Source: Richelia sp. UBA3308 | Lineage (GTDB): Bacteria > Cyanobacteriota > Cyanobacteriia > Cyanobacteriales > Nostocaceae | Reading direction: 5' to 3' | NCBI GenBank assembly: GCA_002361335.1 | Contig: DESS01000190.1 | Span: 1 to 14,105 of the forward strand | Length of the DNA stretch: 14,105 nt | Shown here: positions 1 through 7,466 of the stretch, one piece after another | Numbering within the stretch: position 1 is the stretch's first letter | Layout: the number at the start of each line of letters is the position of its first letter | The notes under the pieces: model-generated | Databases searched by the model: none | The model's input: only the letters and a program-made list of their open reading frames with translations | Told to the model about the DNA's origin: nothing | Translations under genes and position numbers: made by a program

Positions 1-878
1 CTACCCCGAAGGGGTTCGGTCAAGCTCAAAAATTTAGGCTTTTGTCTATTAAGTGAATATACAGCATTTTGCAAGTAAATGAGTTACAAAAAAAAATCGA
101 AAACTCTTGTGGTACGGACAGAGAAGGCCCGTGAGAATGTACCGATCAAAAAATTAAATATGCTCTAAACATGAAGTGGTGATTCCGGACTAGTCCACAC
201 GTAGCAGTGCTACATCTCTACATAAGTTTCATATTTAATATAAGAGAATGCAGATATCTTAGAGGAGTTACAAATGTGAATACAACCAAGGTTGTCATGA
301 ATCTGGATAAATTAGTTTTCTCGTATAAAATAAATCTTCTCTCTAAAGGAATAACATAGATATATTCAAAGAAAGATTTATGCTCCGACAAATTATTTAT
401 ATGACAAAGACATCTCTATCCTAGGGCTTCAACAAAATCATGAAGATGGCAGATGTTGTTTTTACAATTATCTAATTTAATTAAGTTGAATAGTACAGGA
501 AAAACTGAGTTAATTAATGGTTGTATTCTATAAAAATCTCAACAGCGATGCTTTTTCTAAAGGAGGTGCTTTAGGACAATACTTTAATGAAATCGAATCA
601 TAAACACCCTTTTACATAGAAATTGCATCATTTAATTCAAATCAAATAATACTATCTTTTAAACAATAAATTTGATATTCTATTTAGCAGCCAGAAACTA
701 AAAGCTATTTAGAAGTTTAGAAGATACACCGTTACTGATAACTCAATTTTTTTTGAGCATATACAACTTTTTGGTGTTAGCTAACTTTCTCTCGTGAGGA
801 TTATGCTACAGCAATCACTCGTTTAAAGGACAGCTTTTGGCTTGTCTGTAGCGGTCTATACATTTAAGGAGTACATTA
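1..878. other. Long AT-rich stretch without a convincing gene
   Basis: No reading frame here looks like a recognisable protein. A small perfect hairpin sits at the left edge (ACCCC 3-7, GGGGT 11-15). A Shine-Dalgarno-like AGAGGAG at about 261-267 precedes an ATG that is followed at once by TGA, and an overlapping GTG at 276 that opens 27 codons (276-359). A further 28-codon ATG frame runs from 517 to 603. These short frames, separated by stops, could be chance or the remains of a decayed gene; I recognise none of them. The right end (about 780-878) is the leader of the first DUF2294 gene. Confidence 0.5.
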
Positions 879-1325
879 ATGACAACAACCAACCCAACTC
901 GCGGACAACTAGAAAGAAATCTATCACAACGAATTCAAAACTTCTATGCAACCTATTTAGGACATAGACCTACAAAAGTAACCTGCCAACTATTCGATAC
1001 TAAGCTGGCAATTGTCATTGAGAATTCTATCACACAACCAGAGCAATTATTAATTAATCAAGGTCAAGAAAAATTAGCCGAACAAGTCCGTTCCGGGTTA
1101 GACGAAGCTATTGAACCTCAATTAAAGCAGCTAATAGAAGAAATCCTCGATAGAACCGTCCTTGACTTATTGTCAGATGTAACTTTAACTACTGAACGCA
1201 GTGGTATAATTGCGGTATTGTCAGACACGCCATCAGTTCGTAATCCCGAGGCGATACCTAAACTCAAAAAAAATAAAACATCGGTTATTAAACAAGAAAC
1301 GAAACAAGAAGAAAAACAATGCTAA
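879..1325 (+). CDS. DUF2294 / MpsC-like protein, paralog 1
   Basis: A 148-residue soluble protein of the DUF2294 family (Pfam PF10057, later linked to the MpsC subunit of a sodium-dependent membrane-potential system in Staphylococcus). The family pattern is visible: an N-terminal helix (ERNLSQRI, 12-19), the LGHRPTKVTC block (27-36), a strand with LAIVIE (43-48), then the helical segment with EQVRSGLDEAIEPQLKQLIEE (68-88). The last 25 residues or so are a Lys/Glu/Gln-rich tail absent from the second paralog. There is no signal peptide or membrane segment. The start is supported by TAAGGAG seven bases upstream of the ATG. No MpsA/MpsB-like genes are present here, so a role in ion transport cannot be claimed. 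In cyanobacteria such proteins often lie beside two-component genes, as here. Confidence 0.88.
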   Translation: MTTTNPTRGQLERNLSQRIQNFYATYLGHRPTKVTCQLFDTKLAIVIENSITQPEQLLINQGQEKLAEQVRSGLDEAIEPQLKQLIEEILDRTVLDLLSDVTLTTERSGIIAVLSDTPSVRNPEAIPKLKKNKTSVIKQETKQEEKQC

Positions 1326-1615
1326 TTTCTGTATAAATAGCTTTGATCGACTGCTTAAATAGCCTGGGAATGAGAATAGTAATAGCGAGAGAGCAGTAAT
1401 AACTATTATTTATGCGTTTTTGTGGAGTTTTAGGTTTAATTTTTAAGTTAGTTATTTGACTATTGTTTTTATATCTGGGTGCCTCGATCCACATCTTGAG
1501 ATTTGACATGTCTTACTGCCATCGTTAACATTACCTAGGCTATGGATTCTCTCCTTACATAACATATTTTTACTAAATACTAGAAAACTAAATTTTTATT
1601 CAGAGGTATTTCCCC
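1326..1615. other. Spacer between the two DUF2294 genes
   Basis: This 290-bp spacer is non-coding on my reading. An open frame on the opposite strand has no recognisable protein character. I see no strong terminator hairpin. The AGAGGT at about 1602-1607 is the probable ribosome binding site of the second paralog. The spacing makes a separate promoter for the second gene possible. Confidence 0.4.
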
Positions 1616-1978
1616 ATGCGTCAAACATCGACTATCACGTCTAATCATGTTGAGAAAAGCTTATCCCAACAGATAAAATCTATATTTCATAAGCAGCTTG
1701 GACACCGAATTGATGAAATACACTGTAATTTTTTAGATAACAAGCTGGTAATAGTGATTCAGGAAGCCCTAACTAAACCAGAATTATTGTTAATCAAAAA
1801 TGGACATGAGACAATAGCGAAAGAAGTCAGAAGTAGTATAGAAGAAATACTACGACCTCAACTTAAAAACCTGATTGAAGAAGTTACAGAAATTGAAATC
1901 ACACAGATACTGTTTGCCAGTCATTTAGATGCAAATTGTGTCAGTTTAATCGCTTTATTCGTCGATGGCGATAGTTAA
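1616..1978 (+). CDS. DUF2294 / MpsC-like protein, paralog 2
   Basis: A 120-residue protein that aligns with the upstream paralog along nearly its whole length. Shared blocks are EKSLSQQIKS (about 13-22), LGHRIDEIHC (about 27-36), the strand NKLVIVIQEALTKPELLLI (about 42-60), then KEVRSSIEEILRPQLKNLIEE (about 69-89). It lacks the basic C-terminal tail of its partner and ends FVDGDS. The pair is an old tandem duplication, since the sequences differ at most positions while conserving the core. A purine-rich AGAGGT lies about eight bases before the ATG. The TAA at 1976-1978 overlaps by 4 bp the stop of the convergent receiver gene, so neither gene has room for its own terminator. The molecular role is unknown; cytoplasmic location is inferred from the lack of hydrophobic segments. 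Confidence 0.88.
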   Translation: MRQTSTITSNHVEKSLSQQIKSIFHKQLGHRIDEIHCNFLDNKLVIVIQEALTKPELLLIKNGHETIAKEVRSSIEEILRPQLKNLIEEVTEIEITQILFASHLDANCVSLIALFVDGDS

Positions 1979-2421
1979 GCATCATGGTGTATGGCTACCT
2001 TGCTCTGAGGAGAAATTCTAATTGGTTCAAGGTGTTGAATAATTACATTCTCCAACTCTTCGAGCATATAAGGCTTAATAATATAGCCATGAAAACCAGC
2101 TTTTTGTATGCGTTGCCAATCTTCTGTCATAGCTAAAGCTGTTACGGCTACTACTGGAATGAAAGATGTCAATGGATCTTGTTGAAGTTGGTAAAAAATA
2201 TCAATGCCATTTACATCTGTTAACAGAATATCCATCAATATCAAATCTGGTTGATATTGTTTTGCAATTTCTAATGTTCTGACACCATTAGTTTCACCGA
2301 TAAACCTGTAATCAAGGGATTCTATTACATAATTAATAACTAAGAGATTATCTTCATTATCTTCTACTGCCAACACTAGAGGTTGTTGCCGTCTATTTAC
2401 ACAAGAATCTTCTGGTGTCAT
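1975..2421 (-). CDS. Stand-alone response regulator receiver (CheY-like)
   Basis: A single REC domain of 148 residues with no output domain. The acidic pocket is E20-D21 (AVEDNEDN), the phosphoacceptor is D64 in LILMDILL, the switch threonine is T94 (AVTALAM) and the conserved lysine is K116 (IKPY). The usual proline after the active-site strand (LP-D-x-x-G) is replaced: here it reads LLTDVNG. A 10-15 residue extension precedes the domain and a short tail with HHD follows. It would accept a phosphoryl group from a histidine kinase or phosphotransfer protein and act through protein contacts. It closely resembles the receiver at 3216-3623 (EDNEDNLL, QP-LIL-DI, TALAM, KPY), so the two are local paralogs. 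Its 3' end overlaps the convergent DUF2294 gene by 4 bp. Confidence 0.92.
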   Translation of the reverse strand: MTPEDSCVNRRQQPLVLAVEDNEDNLLVINYVIESLDYRFIGETNGVRTLEIAKQYQPDLILMDILLTDVNGIDIFYQLQQDPLTSFIPVVAVTALAMTEDWQRIQKAGFHGYIIKPYMLEELENVIIQHLEPIRISPQSKVAIHHDA

Positions 2422-2788
2422 TACTTATTTCCGAATAGGATCGCAATAGCATGGGAGGCATTTATCCTGCGGTAAAGCAGCGCTTGATATGGATTAATTG
2501 GCTCGTGATTTTAAAAATAGCAAGTTAAGTGTTCTTTGCCGATCAAGCCTAAGACTACGCCGAAGGCATGAGAGCGGGAAGTGAACGCTTTAAGTTGATA
2601 TCTTGAAAAGCATAAAATTATTATAAACTATAAGTTCCAATAGCGTATGTTGCACTGCCTCGGAGTCATGCTTGAGCCTTCACCCTTCCAAGGCTTGTTT
2701 GAACGGTAAAATAAATATATGAAAATAGGTTTAGATCCTAGAATCTAAACCTTACAGAGTTATTATATTCCGCAAAAGATGAATGAAA
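2422..2788. other. Intergenic region, terminator at right end
   Basis: About 370 bp without a gene. The left part is upstream of the receiver at 1975-2421; the only possible ribosome binding site is a weak GGAAAT. A GC-richer patch near 2545-2590 (containing CGCCGAAGGC) resembles dispersed cyanobacterial repeat sequence. The right part holds the hairpin listed separately. Confidence 0.4.
2728..2751 (-). terminator. Probable terminator of the CsbD-like gene
   Basis: A perfect 9-bp stem (GGTTTAGAT 2728-2736 and ATCTAAACC 2743-2751) with a 6-base loop lies about 40 bp past the stop of the CsbD-like gene. On the minus strand it is followed by a T-rich stretch (TATTTTCATATATTTATTTT). The stem is AT-rich, so its strength as an intrinsic terminator is uncertain. 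Confidence 0.55.
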
Positions 2789-2971
2789 TTAGTCAATAGC
2801 TTTTTTTACTTCATCTTTTGCATTTTCTATACTGTGTTGTACTTTAGCTTCTGTTTGCTTTTCTTTTCCTTCTTCTTTATCTTTAGGATCTCCAGTAATT
2901 TCGCCAATCATTTCTTGAGCTTTACCTTCGATATTTTTTGCGGTTGCATTCAATCTATCTTCTGTACTCAT
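2789..2971 (-). CDS. CsbD-like general stress protein
   Basis: A 60-residue, very hydrophilic, Lys/Glu-rich protein that matches the CsbD family (PF05532) in length and layout. It opens with STEDRLNATAKNIEGKAQEMIGE and has the family's central GEITGDPKDKEEGKEKQ turn. The rest is a charged helix ending in EVKKAID. There is no signal peptide, membrane segment or cysteine. Family members are induced by general stress and their biochemical role is unknown. The start is supported by AAGGAT seven bases upstream (AAGGATaaaaattATG). The gene appears monocistronic, with a hairpin downstream and a 244-bp gap to the next gene on the same strand. Confidence 0.9.
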   Translation of the reverse strand: MSTEDRLNATAKNIEGKAQEMIGEITGDPKDKEEGKEKQTEAKVQHSIENAKDEVKKAID

Positions 2972-3215
2972 AATTTTTATCCTTGTGTTTTGGTTGATTG
3001 TTAATTTCTTTTGACTATAAACAGTATATGAAAATATTTTTTTTTGTACTTCTGCCTGTAGATAAATGGATTAATTAGAAAAGGTATACATTTAGATATA
3101 AATAATCGTCAGAGGAATATTCCAATTGACGGTGGTAATTTATATTTAATATCTTGTTTAATATGGTTATAGGTGAGTGAGGATGAAAAATTTCCGACGA
3201 TTAATTAAGTATATC

Positions 3216-3623
3216 TTAAGGAAGATAGCTCAAAATTATATCTTCTAATTGATCTAAAATATATGGTTTTTTTACATATTCATGGAAACCAGCTGCTTGG
3301 ATTTCGTCCTCATCTTCTTTCATTGCTAAAGCAGTAATAGCTATAACCGGAATATGAGCAGTAGCAGAGTCTTTTTGCAGATTTTGAAAAATCTCAAATC
3401 CACTTAAATCTGGTAAAATTATGTCTAATAAAATTAGACTTGGTTGATATTTTTTGGCAATCATTAGTGCATGACTACCTTGATTTTCTCCTACAAAGCG
3501 ACAGTTGAGATTTTCAGCGATATAACTTATTAATAATAAATTATCTTCATTATCTTCAATTGCAAATATTAATGGTTTATCGGCATTTTTTTGTAAGTCA
3601 TCTGAGGGCAAAATAAGTTCCAT
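3216..3623 (-). CDS. Stand-alone response regulator receiver (CheY-like)
   Basis: A single REC domain of 135 residues. Key residues are E23-D24 (AIEDNEDN), phosphoacceptor D67 (LILLDIILPD, here with the normal proline), T98 (AITALAM) and K119 (VKKPY). There is no output domain, so signalling must run through protein contacts. It is the paralog of the receiver at 1975-2421. The 'EDNEDN' acidic-pocket style resembles receivers that act with hybrid kinases, but a specific partner cannot be named. I see no clear Shine-Dalgarno before the ATG. An 11-bp inverted repeat lies about 40-80 bp upstream, where the leader or promoter would be. Confidence 0.92.
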   Translation of the reverse strand: MELILPSDDLQKNADKPLIFAIEDNEDNLLLISYIAENLNCRFVGENQGSHALMIAKKYQPSLILLDIILPDLSGFEIFQNLQKDSATAHIPVIAITALAMKEDEDEIQAAGFHEYVKKPYILDQLEDIILSYLP

Positions 3624-3661
3624 AATTGACTGTGGTAAATTAAGTTTGTATAGCCCGCAAT

Positions 3662-3700
3662 TAAAACTACAGAGTTCTAGATTTTATAACTGTAGTTTTA
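3662..3700. repeat. 11-bp inverted repeat upstream of receiver gene
   Basis: TAAAACTACAG (3662-3672) is matched exactly by CTGTAGTTTTA (3690-3700), with a 17-base spacer. It lies 39-77 bp upstream of the receiver start at 3623. It could be an operator, a leader hairpin or a chance repeat. There is no T-run that would make it an obvious terminator. Confidence 0.6.
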
Positions 3701-4189
3701 GTTGTGACATAGAATTGGTATCGATTCAAAACTTAATAACTACCAAGTCAATCAAATTCTTCGTTTAGAATTTCAATCAAAGAAAGAATTTACCGAGTCG
3801 ATAGTAAATAGAACTAATTTACTATTATACACAAAAACTTATTTTTTCCAAGTAAAGTTGAATGTGTAACTTATAGTTGGCTGGGAAGTTGAATTGTAAC
3901 ACCTTGGTTTTTCAAAATACAACGTGTTTTTGTGAAATCCAATTTATATTGTTAATTATCGGAGATAATTATCAATAAGACAAACCAAAATTAGTTATTT
4001 TTCATGGATATTACATAGAAATTATTGTTTTGACAAGTATTCAAACTTACATTTTTGCCATATAGTTATTTAATCGCAATATATTCTCAGCCTTGGAATG
4101 TGATATCAAAAATCGGAGAAACACTTGTAACATCCACATCTTTTTATTTATAAATTTCAAAACACCTTACCCACCTTAGGGAGCGGTTA

Positions 4190-4323
4190 ATATCAAGTTC
4201 GCTTAATTTTAAATACTTATGAAAAAAAGATATTTGTAGTAGCGCTTAAGCGCTAAATCCACCTCTTAAGCGGTAAAGGGCAACGCCGGAATTTGATTAT
4301 AAGTATTGATCCGAACTTGATAT
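4190..4323. mobile_element. MITE-like element with 12-bp terminal inverted repeats
   Basis: A non-coding unit of about 134 bp bounded by ATATCAAGTTCG (4190-4201) and its exact complement CGAACTTGATAT (4312-4323). The inner parts of both ends also share AATACTTAT. The interior holds a perfect 16-bp palindrome (4240-4255) and a related CTTAAGCGG copy. There is no open frame inside. The right end recurs almost exactly at 12593-12623 (30 of 31 bases), showing that this is a dispersed repeat. No clear target-site duplication is seen, so mobility is an inference from structure. Confidence 0.55.
4240..4255. repeat. Perfect 16-bp palindrome
   Basis: TAGCGCTTAAGCGCTA equals its own reverse complement. 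It sits near the centre of the element at 4190-4323, consistent with a foldback structure. A degenerate second copy (CTTAAGCGGTAA) follows at about 4265. Confidence 0.8.
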
Positions 4324-4382
4324 AGTAGAAAAACTGCAAAAATAACGAATCATCGCAAATTGGTATAATAGCCTATTATTAC

Positions 4383-5486
4383 TTAAGAAACAGGGATATA
4401 AATGGGTAGGCTAATTGTAAACAAACTGCCTTTACCTAATTCAGAATTAACGCTTATACTACCTTGATGGGATTCAATAATACAACGGGATAAATATAAA
4501 CCTAAACCGCTACCAGAACGTTTGTTTGTCCCTTGACGAAACCGTTCAAATAATCTCATTTGTTCTTCTTGAGAAATTCCCGTACCAGTATCTTCAATTT
4601 CAATCAAACCATTGTCAGGAGTTACTTTTAAACATATTGAAATATAACCAGTATCAGTAAACTTAATTGCATTACCGATAATATTAGTAAAAACCCGTCG
4701 TAGCTCAATGCGATCGCCCCATGTTACCACGGATTTTTCTTCGGTTATATCTAGGTTTAAGGATAATCCTTTTCCCTGGGCTAAAGGAGTTAATTCTTGT
4801 ACGACACTGCGTATAAGTTGGTTTAAATTGCAGTTACTAAAGTTAAAAGTTTTGCATTCTGCTTCAAATTTATAGACTTCTAGCATATTCTGTACCATTG
4901 CCAGTAAGTCACGGTTGCTATCAATCATATTATCAATGATCGCCTTCAGATCGGAGGTGACACTAAAAAATTGTCCCTTAACCATCAATTCCAAAATTCG
5001 ATTTGATGCAACTAAAGGAATTTTTAGATCGTGAGCAAACCGGGAAACAAAATCTTGACGTAATTGTGCCATGCGATCGCGCTCGTCAATACTATGTTTT
5101 AATCGCAGTAATGAGCGCACCCGTGCTTGTAATTCATCGGGATTAACTGGTTTGCGAATAAAATCATCGGCACCAGCATCAAGCCCTTCAACTACATTCG
5201 ACTCATCATAAGCTGTGACTAATAAAATGGGAATAAATGGTAATGCAGAATTTTGACGAATCCGTCGAGTAAATTCGTAGCCATCAAGTGAAGGCATCAT
5301 CACATCTAATAATAATAAATCTGGTGGAGATTCTTCTACCATTACAAGAGCTTTTCTACTATCCCCTTCTAAGGAAATTTCGTATCCTTCTTCTTCTAAA
5401 ATAGCTTCGACGACAAGTAAATTGTCATATACATCATCGACAGCCAAAATTTTATCCTGTTTATTTACTATATTAGAAATCATCAT
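4383..5486 (-). CDS. Receiver-histidine kinase fusion (REC-HisKA-HATPase)
   Basis: A 367-residue soluble protein with an N-terminal receiver and a C-terminal transmitter. The receiver has D17-D18, phosphoacceptor D61 (LLLLDVMMP), T91 and K112 (IRKP). A short helical linker leads to the H-box FAHDLKIPLVA with phosphoacceptor H152. The ATPase domain shows the N-box NIIGNAIKF (N272), the G1 box EDTGTGI (D299) and the G2 box GSGLGL (325-330). All expected catalytic residues are present. There is no membrane segment or sensory domain, so the input is presumably phosphorylation of its own receiver or a partner protein. Its ATG overlaps the stop of the upstream fusion kinase (ATGA, 4 bp), implying translational coupling. 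A second ATG follows at once, so the exact start is uncertain by one codon. Confidence 0.93.
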   Translation of the reverse strand: MMISNIVNKQDKILAVDDVYDNLLVVEAILEEEGYEISLEGDSRKALVMVEESPPDLLLLDVMMPSLDGYEFTRRIRQNSALPFIPILLVTAYDESNVVEGLDAGADDFIRKPVNPDELQARVRSLLRLKHSIDERDRMAQLRQDFVSRFAHDLKIPLVASNRILELMVKGQFFSVTSDLKAIIDNMIDSNRDLLAMVQNMLEVYKFEAECKTFNFSNCNLNQLIRSVVQELTPLAQGKGLSLNLDITEEKSVVTWGDRIELRRVFTNIIGNAIKFTDTGYISICLKVTPDNGLIEIEDTGTGISQEEQMRLFERFRQGTNKRSGSGLGLYLSRCIIESHQGSISVNSELGKGSLFTISLPIYIPVS

Positions 5487-6682
5487 AAAAAACGTGGTAA
5501 TTCTAAACGAAAATCTGAACCTTTTCCTAACTCACTTTCCACTGATATTGAACCTTTCATCATTTTAATTAATGAATCTGTAATGGCTAAACCCAATCCC
5601 GTTCCTTGATGCTGTCTTGAGTTAGTTTGATTTGCTTGCCTAAATGGTTCAAATATATGTTCTAATTTTTTTGCTTCGATTCCAATTCCAGTATCGTGCA
5701 CAGAAATTCTTAATAATTCGCTGGTAATTTCATTTGCACTTACTTCTACTTTTCCAGTATCAGTAAACTTGATTGCGTTAGAAAGTAAGTTCACAATTAC
5801 TTGTCTAACTCTGGTGCGATCGTGAAAAACTATTGAGTTTTGTAAATCTATATATGTATTTATTGTTAAATTTTTTCGTTCTGCTAATATACGTAATTCA
5901 TCTACAGAAACTTTAATTAATTGGGCAATATCAAATTCTTCTGGAACCAATTGCAATCCACCAGCTTCAATTTTTGATAAATCAAGAATATCATTAATTA
6001 GTTCTAATAAATTTTTACCATTATTCAAAATCCGCTCTACCATATCTAATTCTGAATGAGAGAGTTTTCCCTTGGTTTTTCGCAAAATCATTTCTGAAAA
6101 AACCATTATTGCATTCAGCGGAGTTCGCAACTCATGGGACATTGTTGCTAAAAAACGAGATTTTAATTCTGCTGCTTCTAGTAATTTCAGATTTTGTTGA
6201 TGAATTTGCTGCTGTTTTTCCTCTAGTTGCTGATTTTTATATTTTAGTTGTTCGTTACTTTCCAATAATTGTTGATGAAATAACTCGATTTTTGTTTCAG
6301 CTTCATACATCCGCACTACATGTTGTAAGCTTTTGGCTAATAACTGGGAACTAATTCTTGACTTATTAATATAGTCTGATGCACCTGCTTTCATTATTTC
6401 TACAGCAATTTGTTCGTCCCCTTGTCCAGTTAATATAACTAAAGGTATTTTATTTCCTGAATCACGTAGTTCTCTAACTACTGCTAAACCATCTTTTCCA
6501 GGTAAGTGATAGTCAAGAAAAATACAATCAAATTCATTGTTTTCTAAATAAGTTATTGCTTCCTCATAATTAGAAGCTTCTAATATATTGACAGAAAATT
6601 CTATTTTGCCGAGAGCGCGACAAACTGCCATTCTGTCAACTCCATCATCGTCTATAAGTAAGATTCTTAAGGTTTTTTCCAT
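5483..6682 (-). CDS. Receiver-coiled coil-histidine kinase fusion
   Basis: A 399-residue soluble kinase. The N-terminal receiver has the acidic cluster DDD at 11-13, phosphoacceptor D57 in FLDYHLPG, T85 in ILTGQ and K107 (INKS, without the usual K-P). A Gln/Glu-rich coiled coil spans about 128-172. The H-box is SHELRTPLNAI with H183. The ATPase domain has N302 (NLLSNAIKF), D330 (HDTGIGI) and the G2 box GTGLGL (360-365). Everything needed for autophosphorylation is present. It is the first of the two coupled fusion kinases; the next gene begins inside its stop codon. It lies 143 bp below the Rcp-like receiver in the same orientation, so one operon is plausible. The signal it senses is unknown, as there is no PAS, GAF or membrane segment. 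Confidence 0.93.
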   Translation of the reverse strand: MEKTLRILLIDDDGVDRMAVCRALGKIEFSVNILEASNYEEAITYLENNEFDCIFLDYHLPGKDGLAVVRELRDSGNKIPLVILTGQGDEQIAVEIMKAGASDYINKSRISSQLLAKSLQHVVRMYEAETKIELFHQQLLESNEQLKYKNQQLEEKQQQIHQQNLKLLEAAELKSRFLATMSHELRTPLNAIMVFSEMILRKTKGKLSHSELDMVERILNNGKNLLELINDILDLSKIEAGGLQLVPEEFDIAQLIKVSVDELRILAERKNLTINTYIDLQNSIVFHDRTRVRQVIVNLLSNAIKFTDTGKVEVSANEITSELLRISVHDTGIGIEAKKLEHIFEPFRQANQTNSRQHQGTGLGLAITDSLIKMMKGSISVESELGKGSDFRLELPRFL

Positions 6683-6825
6683 TATTATTTTTGAATAAAA
6701 AAGCCATTTTTTAACAAAAACATGACTTTGTCAATTTTATAAATTACAGCATATAAACTAGAAAAGAGTCTTAGAAAGCATTATATTTATAAATACTATA
6801 TTCTTAATTACATGCATAAATTATA

Positions 6826-7284
6826 TTAATTTGGCATTTCTGACAATGACCAATACTTATTCAATGTTGCCATTACTTCTACAAAATGAGAAAATTCAAC
6901 CGGTTTTATTAAATAACCAGCAACATTAAAGTTGTATGCTTCTACTAAATCCCTGTCTTGATTAGATGTAGTTAATACGACTACTGGAATTGATTTGAGA
7001 TTTTGATCATTTCGTAAATGTTGTAACAATTCAATTCCCCCCATTTTAGGCATATTCAAATCGAGTAAAATTAAGCGCCGATCGTGGGGAACTACGGCTG
7101 GATTATCTTGTGTTCCTCTTAACATATTTAATGCTTCGAGACCATTATTAGCAATAAATAAGGGATTGGCGATATTACCTCTTTTGAATGCTCGTTTAAC
7201 ATTCATAATATCCACTTCATCATCTTCGACTAGCAAAATATTTATCATTCGATGATCCATGATTCGACTATTTTTACTTAACAT
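6826..7284 (-). CDS. Rcp-like response regulator receiver
   Basis: A 152-residue receiver with the typical Rcp1 (cyanobacterial phytochrome-partner) signature: ILLVEDDEVDIMNVKRAFK at the start, an 'IANNGLEALNMLRG' helix and strand, and a C-terminal NKYWSL-type tail. Key residues are E20, D21 and D22, phosphoacceptor D75 (LILLDLNMPKMGG), T105 and K127 (IKPVEF). Rcp receivers are soluble, often dimeric, and pair with phytochrome or PAS-GAF histidine kinases encoded next door. Here the adjacent upstream kinase is a pseudogene. Three ATGs (codons 1, 9 and 13) could be starts; the third gives the compact form MINILLVEDD usual in this family, and none has a convincing Shine-Dalgarno. Confidence 0.92.
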   Translation of the reverse strand: MLSKNSRIMDHRMINILLVEDDEVDIMNVKRAFKRGNIANPLFIANNGLEALNMLRGTQDNPAVVPHDRRLILLDLNMPKMGGIELLQHLRNDQNLKSIPVVVLTTSNQDRDLVEAYNFNVAGYLIKPVEFSHFVEVMATLNKYWSLSEMPN

Positions 7285-7424
7285 ACTTCATAGGAAGAAA
7301 TCAGTTATCTAAAGTTTCTCATTTTCTCAAAAATAATTTGTATTTTTTATGTTATTTTTTTTACTACGAATTATAGATTCCTAATTTAATCATGAATTGC
7401 ATCGTTAGTTAGAACTTGTTATGA

Positions 7425-7440
7425 CATTATATACTCCTTT
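7425..7440 (-). promoter_or_regulatory. Strong Shine-Dalgarno followed by a two-codon frame
   Basis: On the minus strand AAAGGAG (7440-7434) is followed, after six bases, by ATG TCA TAA. This is a well-placed initiation signal that opens only a two-codon frame. It lies between the dead kinase and the Rcp-like receiver. It may be a leader mini-frame or a leftover start signal; the receiver's own starts (7284, 7260, 7248) lack such a site. Confidence 0.4.
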
Positions 7441-7466
7441 AGGATAACTGTATATTTTATACAAGT

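Larger units (their letters stand above)
3624..4382. other. 760-bp intergenic region with repeats
   Basis: No coding sequence is recognised. From left to right it holds an 11-bp inverted repeat (3662-3700), an AT-rich stretch with no features I can name (3700-4180), the MITE-like element at 4190-4323, and the downstream flank of the receiver-kinase operon. Isolated copies of the short motif AATTGGTAT occur near 3713 and 4357; the same motif forms a terminal repeat at 12990-13000. Confidence 0.5.

Noticed and set aside
1288..1509. Minus-strand open frame of 73 codons between the DUF2294 genes
   Set aside because: It has no ribosome binding site, overlaps the end of the first DUF2294 gene and has no recognisable motif.
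2783..3004. Phe/Cys-rich open frame opposite the CsbD-like gene
   Set aside because: It is the complement of a well-supported CsbD-like coding sequence with a good ribosome binding site, and has low-complexity composition.
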